This document shows, piece by piece, positions 22,189 to 33,368 of a DNA stretch of 64,000 nt. The position numbers and the translations under genes were made by a program. How positions within the stretch are numbered: the stretch's first letter is position 1; every line of letters begins with the position of its first letter. The stretch comes from Zarea fungicola (Eukaryota; Ascomycota; Sordariomycetes; Hypocreales; Cordycipitaceae). Location: contig FWCC01000022.1 in the NCBI GenBank assembly GCA_900169235.1, positions 1 to 64,000 on the forward strand. The letters are read 5' to 3'. The notes beneath the pieces are model-generated. The model saw only the letters and a list, made by a program, of their open reading frames with translations. It was not told where the DNA came from and did not search any database.

Positions 22189-23544
22189 ATGGAAAACCGC
22201 GGCCACTCGCCCCAACCAAGCCGGAAGAGCGACGACGATAGCGGAGGCAACTCTGTAGAAAACCCGTGGAAGCGGTGCCCAATCGAAGTCATTCAAATGA
22301 TTTCTGCTGCTACAGACAGTCTCTACGATATCAAAAGCCTGTCGCAGGCAGACCGTCACCTCTATGGTGTGCTTGATTGCTTTCTCTACCAGTTCGACTC
22401 TAGACACAAGCATAGCCCTGCCTTGACGTTTCGCCAGGCATGCCAAAATTCTGGTTACAGTAAAGCGCAAAAAGACATTGGATACAGTATAGTCAAAAAA
22501 GCCATTGGATATGGGACGGACGTGAACATGGTGTGGGACGATGACAGCGACTGGGATCTCAGCGACAGGGAAGAGGGACAACAAGGGTCGAAACCTATGG
22601 ACTGGAGGCTTAGCCCCAGACTCACACCTTTGGGGCTGGCTGCCCGTAGCGGAGATGTGGATATGGTGTCACTCTTGCTTCAATACGGTGCAGATGTCAA
22701 CAGGGAACCAAGCCCTGGCAAGTCTCCGATCATGATCGCCGTCAAGCGACAAAAGACGGCCGTTGTCGAATACCTGCTGGGGTATACTGCTGCTGATGTG
22801 AATGTGAGGAGCAAACGCGGTCGCGGCATCCTCAACACTTCCATACGGTATGCTGAACGAGGGTCCGAATCCACAACCTTCATGAAGCTGTTGCCTCGAA
22901 TCAAAGACCCCGACGAGAATAACTTTCGCGGAACAACGGCACTGTTTGTAGCAGCATGTCGGAAAAACACCGACGCAGTCTCTGCACTTCTTCAACATCC
23001 TGCGGTGGACCCCAATCTGATAAAAGGATCTGCAATTGTAGCTATGTTTATCTCAGACAGTCCTGCTACCCCACTGATGGCTGCGTGCTTCAACTTTAAC
23101 AAAGGGGGGCAGCTGCTGCCATTTTTCCAAAATCCTAGAGTCAATTTTCATCTCTTGAGCAGGGATGAAACATTAGCTCTTCAATACGCAGTCCAAGGTG
23201 ACAGATGGGACGTGGTTCTGTTCTTGCTCGAATTCAGCAGCATTCCTTTTAGTTCTGCCGACGTTGACCAGCTTTTTGAGGCAACTTTCCTGGGACACTA
23301 TTTCGGAGCAAAAAGTCTTTGCAGTCAACTAATTCTGAGATTTGATATGGACACAAATCGCGCAAGAAAATGGGGAAAGCACATCAGAGGGTGTGAGGAG
23401 TACGGCCTACTTCATGGTCTGGCTCCATTACCAGAAAACCAATGGGATGATCTAGTCTGGACTGTGTCGGATATTCTCCAAGTCCGAAACCTGATGTCAA
23501 AAAGGTTCAAGGAGTATCACAGCCAAAACCCGTGGCAATTGTGA
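22189..23544 (+). CDS. F-box-like / ankyrin repeat protein 3
   Basis: Intronless, 451 aa. After a polar N-terminus comes an F-box-like helix set (NPWKRCPIEVIQMISAATDS, then SLSQADRHLYGVLDCFLYQFD) in the same layout as proteins 1 and 2. An acidic insert (WDDDSDWDLSDREE) precedes the ankyrin array: TPLGLAARSGDVDMVSLLLQ with YGADVN, SPIMIAVKRQKTAVVEYLL, TALFVAACRKNTDAVSALL, HPAVDPN, TPLMAACFNFNKG, LALQYAVQGDRWDVVLFLL. Predicted SCF adaptor or scaffold, target unknown. It is more diverged from 1 and 2 than they are from each other, by eye. Confidence 0.85.
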   Translation: MENRGHSPQPSRKSDDDSGGNSVENPWKRCPIEVIQMISAATDSLYDIKSLSQADRHLYGVLDCFLYQFDSRHKHSPALTFRQACQNSGYSKAQKDIGYSIVKKAIGYGTDVNMVWDDDSDWDLSDREEGQQGSKPMDWRLSPRLTPLGLAARSGDVDMVSLLLQYGADVNREPSPGKSPIMIAVKRQKTAVVEYLLGYTAADVNVRSKRGRGILNTSIRYAERGSESTTFMKLLPRIKDPDENNFRGTTALFVAACRKNTDAVSALLQHPAVDPNLIKGSAIVAMFISDSPATPLMAACFNFNKGGQLLPFFQNPRVNFHLLSRDETLALQYAVQGDRWDVVLFLLEFSSIPFSSADVDQLFEATFLGHYFGAKSLCSQLILRFDMDTNRARKWGKHIRGCEEYGLLHGLAPLPENQWDDLVWTVSDILQVRNLMSKRFKEYHSQNPWQL

Positions 23545-26467
23545 CATGCATAGAGCCCATCACAAATGGTCAGTATAAAGAAGTTGCAAAATGCGGCGGT
23601 TCCAGCCCTATGTCCAGATGTCGGGACATGAAAACTGACGGCTGGTGCCAGGATAAGACGACACAGTAGTTGGAGACGACAATTGGCTTTCATTTCATGT
23701 CTAGAAGATTTGCAGGATTGGAGAGGGTATAGAAATTGAAGATTTGAAAGAAAGAAGATGGACCAGAAAGTGCTAGCTTGGGAAAGAACGGATAAGATTC
23801 AATGTTAAATCAAAAGGAAAAGCCATAAGCGTTAGTGGCGTCCAATCCAACACGCCGTATTGCCTGAATTTGTCTTGTTGTTTCCTGCAAATCTTGTGAT
23901 TGAGGCTGCTATTTCCAAAATGTGGCCAGGAATGGAGCCAAGAGACCCTCGATGTCAGTGGCGGTGGGAGCAGACTCTGCACTACCAAAGGTTGGCTCGC
24001 GAACAACAAAAAATAACTAGAGCTCCAGACCTCTCAAGATTATTCATGTTAAAATCCAGAACATTGTTGCTCCACAGTTCATATTGTGCTTCAGTTCCAG
24101 CAACAGCAAAGGTTCGGGCTTCACTGAATCTGCAATCTCGTACACTCTGTGGAGATCTCAAGCACTCTTTGGCATTGGCTCAAGGGACGAATGTCTATTG
24201 CGAACGAATCTTTGGCACCAGCGCTGGAACCTCAATATTAGATGAATTGAATTCTTAGTCCATTTCTAACATCCCCGAGTTGGGAGTAAGATGTGATTCA
24301 TGATGTGTAACCGGCCCAGCCGTCACGCTACTCCCGGGTATGGCATCAATGAGCAGTTTATTCACAAAGCCTCAGCAGGCGTTGTCTGCTGGCAGCCGCG
24401 CCGAAAGACGTCAAATGAAGCACCAATAAACCGCTCCCTACAATCATCTGTTCGTAACGTGCCTTGGCTGGTTAATCGCAAAGATGCCTCAGTAGACCGC
24501 CACGATACAGATAGACTGCGCAAGTTCCAGTCTTGTTGCCACGTCTTCACCTAACCATGTTGTACTTTTTTTTCTCGATATTCGCCTCGCAAACCGGCCT
24601 GCAATGACAAGCCCATCCCGCCTCCGCATCTGTCACTTGCACAGATAACCCAACAGCAATAGATCCCAACTTATCGCAATGGCAAGGTTCCGGCCGGTAC
24701 GATGCTCGTTCATTCTGCCCAGCACTCAACGCTCTGGCAAACCGACACTCTCCATCGTGACGGTCGCAACATCACTCGAGCCAAGCTGGGGGAATTACTC
24801 TGCGAGTCGAATTTTAGTAGCAAATCTCGCCAAGTGTTATGGCGGCGCCTTCGCGCTCGGGCGCACGCAAGCCAATAAACTCGGCCTCGGTCACTTGAAC
24901 GAGTACAATGCAATCGAGAACGATGGGTCAACGCCTCGTGCCGACGCGCAAACCGACGATAAACACACACTCAGCAGGGAATTTTTGACTTGTGCATGGT
25001 TTGTTTTGACGACAGAGCCATCATGACGACGGCCGTGCTGGCAGGGTGACAATGTTCAGCCTCAGACGGAGTCGAAACATAGCCTGGACTTGATTGCAGG
25101 CTGAGACAAAACCCCTAGCGATTGTGATAAGTAATTGATTGTGGACACTTTTAGAGGCATTGACAATGGGAGTGCGAGCAAAGAGCATGTCTGATAATTT
25201 TTGCTCTGTCACAGCCTTGCTGCCCTAGGATTATCGAAGAGCTAACATGATTCAGAGCAGCACAGGTTTCCAGTCAAAGAATTATACCCACAAAATCTTT
25301 AATATTTCAACGTTGGGAAATTGAGGAACAAGGTTTGTGGGCAACCGGTGAGACACTGGAAAATGTGCGCCGTTACTGACCCTGCAGCTCATGATGCTCT
25401 GGAATGGAGCAAGAGTCATTGGATGAACTAAAAAGCTGACCCAGATACCTTAACCTTATTTTACGATCTATTGAAGAAATAGAGGGGCCGTCATGTGCAC
25501 GGAGGAACTAACCGGCCCTCTGTATTGAAACGAGGAAAATGCTAGACACAGCCCTCCTCGTAAGAGTACCCATATTCGCTTCCACTTGTATTTGTTAGTT
25601 ACTAGTGGCAGATCTCGACATAATTAATCCGCTAAAGGCCTGCCACCCTCAACGGATGCGTTGTAAGACAAACCCCGGCAGATGGACCCCATCCAGTAGC
25701 TGAAGTGAGACTGGAAGTATTTCACAGGGCAAAGCAGGGGATCTGCGAGAAGCGGTAGGATTATTCTTGGGACCGATCCGAGTGACGTTTGACAGGTGAT
25801 TTATCCCCCCCTTTTTCGTAATGCATCGTGATGGGCATTTCCAAATGCTATTCGCGGTGACCGACACATTCCACCACATCCCGCCACCTCCCACATTGAC
25901 GGCTTTGACCGCATCCGTTCAAGTGGCGACGCCCGCCAAGGAGAGCTTGGACGATTCAAATTGCTGAGCTGTGGGAGGCGCCGCCCCATCACGAGGCTGA
26001 AAGAGTTGTGCGATTAATGTTTCCAAAAAAGCAACGAGTGTGGCAGCGTTGCGGTGTGGTCTCGACCGGTTCAGCCTCGAATCGTGGCTAAGTGGCGCTA
26101 CTCTAACACGCCAACCTTGACACACCCATGGCTTTATACGATTGCCCAGTAGGCCAAACAGCGTCTGCGGAGGCCCAACCTCCCGGTCGTAAAGGTTCAA
26201 CGACCAATAATGGCATCCAGTGGCGGCCCAAGACCCGGACCAAGGCGCGTTGTTAGTGTCGCCCAGCTGGCAGAAGAAACTATCGAGTTGACCCGTGCAG
26301 CTGGGTCATGTCGTGTCCGTCCTTGACGATCAGTAGCGAGCTGCCACTAGTTCAGAGTTGTCTCGCCTACCTATTTCCTCTGGACCTCTGGCAAGCACTT
26401 GCGTTTTTATTCCCTCTCATGTCAAAATTCAATCGTGTTTTGCTTCCCACATAGTATTTATTCAAAA
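23545..26467. other. Long intergenic stretch, no supported gene
   Basis: Open frames of up to 132 codons (23860-24258 +, 24679-25026 +) occur but lack domains, splice logic or start context. This may be a large promoter for the 26468 gene or old degenerate sequence. Confidence 0.45.
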
Positions 26468-27985
26468 ATGCGCTGGCAACTCGCTGCATACTTTCTCACC
26501 GGCGCGGTCCTGGAGACTGCCCATGCTCAACGACCAAGCAGCCAATCGATATGTGACTACTACGCTACGAAGCGGTACGGGGCGAATAATGTGACAACCC
26601 AACTGCTTCTCATGCAGAGTATTGTGTCTCTTGCATATGCAGGCGGCTCTGAGCTTTCCAACGCCCCAAACGGGAGCACAGGCATCTTCAACCATGGCAA
26701 TCTCGACGGGCGAGACGTATACCTGCGGCCATGGTTTGACGGCTCCAGTAAGAGTCACCCTGACTTGATTTCATCTCACTTTACAAATTTCTGGTTGGAC
26801 TAACGGAATATCCTCTCAGAACCGACAACAAATCTCAATGACCAACCAGTGGGTGTTGACTGGCTAGATGGAGGCGGCACGCAGCCACTCATCGACTTTA
26901 TTACGGGAAAAGTCAACGCCGTCACCCTGACAAACCAGACAAATCAAAAGTAGGTCACATGGCAGAATCCCGTTCACTCCCCTAGAAATGGAACTAACCA
27001 ATTGGTCTCGTTTACCAGTCGACTCTTCAACCACTGGTTCATCGCTTTTGGCTTCACATATGGCTGCAGCCTCGCAGCCAAGTTTCCTCGAACGGGTAGC
27101 TCCGCCCCGGTTGGCGTAGCTTATACACACAAATACATGGACCTGAATCAAACGCAAGTCGGCTACTTTATCGACCAGCTGGGCGTCGCGAGCAAGTACT
27201 ACGGCTTCTCCGACGAAGACGTGGGCACGCTCGACACCTTTATGAATGCCCGCTTCAACGTCCGCTGCGGACCGTCCATCAACGGCCAGCTCTACTCCAT
27301 CTGCCTCGCCGACGAATGCCCCCTCGCGGCGCCCCAGCCCGACTGCAACGCCTACCTCAACCTGCAGCCCAACGCGGCGAGCAACTCGACGGGGGGGTCC
27401 TCGAGTGCATCCTCGACGAGCACGAGCACGACGACGGCGACGACATCCGCCACCACCAGCCCCGCCACGTCCTCGCCCGCCGCGTCGTCGTCGGGCACTG
27501 TACTGAGCGGCGGCGCCATTGCCGGCATCGCCATTGGCGGCGCCGCCGTGCTCCTGCTCGCGTTTGGCATGCTGCTCTACTACCGCCGCCAGAGCCAGAA
27601 GCCGAAGCTGGTCCCCGTCCCCGTGACGGCGTCGGGCGGCCAGGCCTCGCCCGCCTCGTCGCACCCGTACTACGGGGGCTCGCACGGCATCTCGCGCCCA
27701 GAGTCCAACGTCAGCCCCTCGGCCTTTCACGAGTCGTACATGCGCGAAAACGACAGCGGGCGCATCATGCGCTGGGGCGGCGCCAGCCCGACCGAGATTG
27801 GCGACCAGCGGCACACGTACATGTCCCAGGGCACCACCGGCCACAGCCCCAAGACGTACGACGTCTCCTCGTACATTGCCGAGATGCCCGGCGGCGACCC
27901 GGTCCCTTCGCCGGGCCTGTCGCCTGGCCTGTCGCCGTCGCACCCGCAGAGTCCGCGCAGCCCACGGAGCCCACACATGCATTAG
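26468..27985 (+). CDS. Single-pass surface protein with Ser/Thr-rich stalk, 3 exons
   Basis: Exons 26468-26747, 26820-26949 and 27019-27985 join (GTAAGA/CTCAG, GTAGGT/ACCAG) to 458 aa. A signal peptide (MRWQLAAYFLTGAVLETAHA) leads to an ectodomain of about 230 residues with Cys in SICDYY, YGCSLAAKF, VRCGPS, SICLADEC and PDCNAY, and several sequons. A Ser/Thr/Ala stalk follows, then one membrane span (GAIAGIAIGGAAVLLLAFGM, LLYYRR after it) and a cytoplasmic tail rich in Ser, Pro, Gly and Tyr ending in SPxSP-type repeats. The layout is that of fungal wall-sensor or receptor-like proteins, but the ectodomain is not one I recognise (not WSC). GC content rises sharply in exon 3. Function unknown. 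Confidence 0.85.
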
Positions 27986-28291
27986 GGGGAGATGAATGGG
28001 GAGAGTTTATACCGGTGAAGGAACAGAGGCATGGTGGAGATGTGTGATGGGCTGGGGTTCTGGGGCATTAGAATATTTTCCTGACTTCTTTCATTTTTTT
28101 TCCGGCGAAATATCGGAAATCACTTGGGTGGCAAACGATCGAAATGGGGATTTCACGACTGCGGATTTGATCGCGCGTGTTTTTCTTTGTATAATCTGGA
28201 CATTTTAGTATACAAGCAGATCGCATTCTGTATTTTAGAAATCAAATAATTTTTACAATTTGTAGTTTCTTTTACCCAAAAATTTGCGTCG

Positions 28292-31200
28292 TTAAACATA
28301 CGCCCATTGTCCATTTTCCCCTTTCCGCTGAACAGTGACTACTGTACCCTGGTCAAGATGAACTCGCACATCAGCATCCCTGAATGAGTCCGCGTTGTGT
28401 GCGATTTGCAAAACTGTGCATTTGGCAAAAGCCTTGTCCATCAATGTTTGCAGCTCAGCATTGGCATCTCGATCCATGGCACTGGTAATTTCATCCATCA
28501 GCACAATTTTGGTGTCCATGGTCTCTTGGTGTAAGATGCCGCGTGCCAGGAACAGCAGCTGTCTCTGGCTGGTGGAGAAGCCCATGCGGACAAAATTCTC
28601 TTCGAGACCACCGTGGTCGCTAATGTGATCCCATAAGCCGACTGCTTGCAATACAGAGGTGATCAGTGCATCTGCGGGTTGAGAACCGGCAAAAGGATAC
28701 AAGTTGAATCGAACAGAGCCCTTCAATTCAACGCCATCTTGAGTCATGGTTGTGATGCGAGAACGAAGCAACTCCCGGGGTACGCTTGTAGCATCGCGGC
28801 CGTCGATGCTGATAATGCCAGTGAAATCGGCCATTCGTAGGACTGTCATGAGAAGAGAAGATTTACCGCTAGAAGGGAATAGATTAGTGTCAAAAACTGG
28901 GCACTGCTGTGAAAAAAAAAGCACCTACCTGCCGGTGCGGCCACTTATGCCAACTTTCTCGCCAGGTCGAATGGAAAAGCTGACGTTGTCTAAAGCTCTC
29001 TGTACGATACCATCTTTTGCCCTACGCGGCGTTAGTAGGATGAGCCTCCCTGTATTCGCCAATGAAACGTACTGATATGTGGCACTGACACCATTGAAAT
29101 CAAGGCCGCCATTACTCGGCCAGTTGTGAGGGAGCTCTGGTCCGGAAAGCGTGTCTTTTTCCAACGGAGTCTTTGTGGAGATATCTTTGATGCGAGATAT
29201 CGCTCCAAGACCAGTTTCCAACTCAGCCCAACTGCGAATCAGGTTGGACATTGTCCCAGTGAAACCAATGAGAATGAGCAGCGCTAGTCCGACTGCACTG
29301 CCTGATGTTTCGTGTGGTAGTGTGAGTGATATACTGACGAGGCACAGAGCAGCCGCGGCAGAAGTGAAGTCCAATACCAAGATGAGCCACCTCTGACAGC
29401 AATACAAGAAGTAATATGGCTTTTGTGCACGATCAAGGACAATATACAATTTGTTCAGAAATTGCGGGTGCCATCCAAAAGTGCGAATATGTCGAATGCC
29501 ATTGCTCGTCTCGGTGTAATGGGTAAATAAGGAGGAAGTTGACTCTAATTCCAGGAGTCTCAACTGGCGAGAGGTGCGGAGGTAGAAGAACTGAACTAGA
29601 TACATCATGACGACGATCAGTACCATGATGGGTGATGAATAGGGAGAACCGGCGGCGATAATGCCCATTTCAATAAGGACAGAGAAAAAGACTGGCAGAA
29701 GTTAGCCTAGAATACAAACGCGTATCGGACCAGGTTCGACCTACCGTAACAGCATTCCATAAACGCATGGGGAATTCGCTGTGAAATGAGAGATATATCT
29801 TGACTGAACCTATGGGGCAATGATTATTAGCAAGAAACCGATTTGGCGACAAACCATCGGGGCCATACCGATTAAGTAAATTGCCGGCATCACTTTGGCT
29901 CAAATACCCAAGAGTGGCACTGACGCTCGGATTAGCTATGCTACTTCTACAAAACAACGTGACGATTAAAAACTTACTACATGATAGCCCGTGTGAGCCT
30001 ATAATGCAATTCGTTGCTGAACCGGGGTACAATTTGAACCAAGAAATACCTATGGGTCGTTAGAAAAGCATTGCGGGTGTCAAGGAGAGACCAAACTTAC
30101 GCGCAGCCCCCACCGTTGAAGAGAACAGTTGCCAAAGAAAATGCAACGTAGCCGACAAAATAAGAGCTATTTGCTGAATCTCTGCCATACCAGATTCTAA
30201 TGAAAGTGACTAGTCATTCGTTAATAATAATCATAATAGAAAAAAGTGTAGGACTTACATGGCATGACCTGTATGGCAGCTGACATTGCGGCTGCACAAA
30301 CCCACAAGGCGAATCTCAAAAGGCCAGCGGAGCCCATAAGGTAAGCGTACAGAGACCAATCACCGGGTCTCTGCTTCTCTCTCGAATTTAGTTGCTCCTC
30401 ATCACCTGTCGTTGGTTTGACGGATGGCTACCCCGTCGGCGCGGTAGCAGCTCTGCCCTGGTGTGACGCTTCAGAGATGCTCTCGGTTTCACCAGCGTCA
30501 CTGTCTGACACACTGCCAGAAATGGATCGTCGAGCTGTGCCTCGTTGCTCCTCCTGGACGCGACCGCCTTTAGATATTTGAAAAACCAATTCGGCATAGT
30601 CCAGAAAGTGCACTAGTTACGATTAGTATAATGTGATTGATATTGTGTTGTTGAAATTTAGCCCACGTTGGTTCGTTGTCATGATGACAGTGCAATTCCA
30701 CCGTCGCACGAGGCCGTTGGCCCCAAAGAGGTTGGCGAAGACAAATTGTGCAGTTTCCGGGTCCAAAGCGCTGAAAACATCGTCAAGGACGAGAATGTCG
30801 GTTCGAGGATAGATGGATCGAGCCAGACTCTATCGTTCTTTGTGTCAGTTACCTTCGAGCCTCGTATGAAGGAAGCATACAGGAAACGCAATTGAGGGAG
30901 ACGTCAAGGAAACGTCAAGGGTGGTTACATACCACTCGTTGCTTCTGGCCTCCACTGAGATTGCAGCCGCCCGTTCCAGTCAGAAAACTATCACCGTTCG
31001 AAAGGGCAATAACGTCAATGTCAAGCCCACAACAAGCAAGAACCTCAAGATACCATGCCTCGGCGTATTCTGACACACCGATGACATTTTCTCTAAGTGT
31101 CTTATTTTGAAGCCAGGGTTCTTGGTCACAATACGCAATCGACTTTGTTCCCACTGTGACTGAACCCGAGTCTAACTTTGTCTCGCCAATAATGCATCTC

Positions 31201-33368
31201 AGGAATGTAGACTTCCCACTGTTGATCGAACCACTTATTATGGCCAAAGAGCCCCATGGAATCTGAAGGCTGACTTGCTCAAGTATGGGACTTGCGATGC
31301 TCGACATTACCGTAACAAGGTTAAATTCCACAGCAAACGTTATTGATCTGTGAGGATATAGCTCGTATAGATTAATCTCGTCGATTTCAGAATTGGTTGT
31401 ATCCAACGGCTGATCAGGACACTGGCGACTGTCTTCAATTTCGCCCAAGCAGAGATACTTCTGAATACGCCACATTGAAGCAAAGCCACCAGAGCATCGA
31501 ACAATGCCGTGAAGTAGCGATATAAACGCATGCGAGGCAATGTCAACGATGGCGAGGACAGTGAAGATTTCCGCAGCTGTCAGCGGCTTTGCGGCACGTG
31601 TCCAGAAGTATGCTCCCCCAATCACACCAAGTGGCGAGGCGACGTATGTGAATGCAGCTTATGCAGTATTAGCAATTTTTGGTCAGTTTTTTTTTTTTTT
31701 TTTTTCACGAGCGCAATTCTTACCCAGTGAAATCTGACAAATGCGGATGTAACGGTCTCTCAATGAGGTGTCGATTTCTTTTCGTCGCATGCCTTGCAAA
31801 TATTCCGACATGGCATCCGATAAGCCCATAGACTTGATGCCTTTAATCTGTGCAAGAATATTCGACGTCATAGCGACTCGTGCCTCAATGTCCTCATTCC
31901 ATGCTGACCTTACCTTGACCATTTTCTTGGCAAGTAAATTAGAAACAACAAAGGAACCTAAGGACTCCAGGTTAACTGCAAGATTTTGCTGAACCAAGTG
32001 CCGTACTTACCGATTCCAGGGATCAGCATGAGAAAGCAAGCATTTCCCACGTACAGCGATAGTGACCAAGTACCAAGTGAAACTAGAATTGCCGAGGACC
32101 AGAGATCATATGCGAGCGAGATGATCTGTTCCACTCCCAATGTGTCTGTTGTCATCAAGCTGACGGCTGCTGACTTCTTCAGTGCTTCGACTGGAAGTCG
32201 ACACATTTTGTCGTAAATCGCAACGACTAGTATTCCGCGAATCGCAGTCGTCATTCGAAATATTAACTGTCCATAGAGACCACGCGTAACCTAATGAGAG
32301 GAAAATGTTGACTGAGTAAGTTTCTGGCCATGAAAATCGAATGTGAGAGTGCAGAAAGCGAAAACGTACAGCGACTCCAATAAAGATTATGGCAGTAGCA
32401 CCAATGAGGCCGTTAGAAATTTCACTGACTTCGCCATCTTTGACTGCATCTACAACGCGGAATAGTAGAAAAGGTTGGGCGACGGTGAAGCCAACAAATA
32501 AGAGACGTGGTGGCACAGCTTCGATGATCTGCCAAGGAATAGTAAGCACCAGCGCCTTCATGAGGCCAAGTCTCGACGTTTGGTTGACTAAATCAAATCA
32601 GCGTTCTGTTCAATAGTCGAGGCGTATAAATAGCATACCTCGATTCCATTTCAATGAAAAGCGATCGTAGAGCTCTGCAGAATTGAGCTCGTCGTCGACA
32701 CTGGGCAGGTCCTCTAGTGTCAAGTCCTTTTTGTACCCGTGGAGCAGAAGTGGGTTGAGCCAGCCAGACACTGCACGATTCCAGAACCCTGCGACAGTCT
32801 CTGTAGCAATTGAGGAGCGTAACTGTTTATTGCGAAATAAGTCACGTTTCGGAACCTCTTCCAGAATGACAAGGGCAAACTTGAGGGTGACAACAGCGAT
32901 TTGAAGTGCACCAATCGTGTCTAGACCAGCTCGGCGAAAGTATGAACGTGTCATGGTAATGTCGAACAATGCTGTCAAGGTGAGGAACACGCTAAGAAAG
33001 GCTGATGGCTGGAGTGAATACACGTGGGTAATGTAGAGGATAACCATGATCGCAAGCGAGGCGACAATGGACATGATGGCGGCGGAGAGGGCAACATCGG
33101 ATCGAAAATGAAAAGAGGTTTCTTGCCAAAGAACGAGACTTGTTACGTGGAGTCCCAACAGAAGCAGGCCGACCGCAAGCTTAAACCAAAGCAAGAAACC
33201 GGGGCGCACGTACTTTACGGCTTGTAGAGTAGTTCTGAGATAGAATGGAATTGCCAGGACAATAATGCCTCCAGGGACAATGGTGAGCATAATTTGCTCA
33301 AAAAGGAGGGTAAAGTCAAACTCGCCAGGGAGCTGAGGCCCGAAAAGGCCATCAAGTTGAGACCACAT
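28292..33368 (-). CDS. ABCC-type full-size ABC transporter, 14 exons
   Basis: Exons: 32639-33368, 32370-32587, 32011-32290, 31724-31957, 30933-31657, 30667-30829, 30259-30612, 30101-30209, 29978-30049, 29869-29919, 29745-29809, 29073-29691, 28929-29021, 28292-28868. Together they give 1430 codons, the usual ABCC length. The start matches the fungal ABCC leader (DGLFGP, FDFTLLFE) with TMD0-like spans. NBD1: Walker A SGSINSGKST, signature LSGGQKQRV, Walker B ILVLDDVFSALD. NBD2: Walker A SGRTGSGKSS (formed by a splice), Walker B IVLMDEITSAMD, H-loop His in LQIAHN, but signature FSTSQ instead of LSGGQ. Predicted drug, conjugate or metabolite exporter. Codon 845, in the linker, reads TAG (30428-30430). 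Either this is a nonsense change, or an 87-nt intron (30406-30492, weak GTGAAA donor) removes it in frame. Confidence 0.85.

Noticed and set aside
23860..24258. 132-codon open frame (+)
   Set aside because: No domain or conserved-type pattern; probably chance.
26864..27982. 372-codon minus-strand frame
   Set aside because: Arg/Ala/Gly-rich shadow of the GC-rich third exon of the surface-protein gene.
30388..30613. Two overlapping short minus frames taken as separate genes
   Set aside because: One is the linker of the ABCC transporter, the other its shadow.
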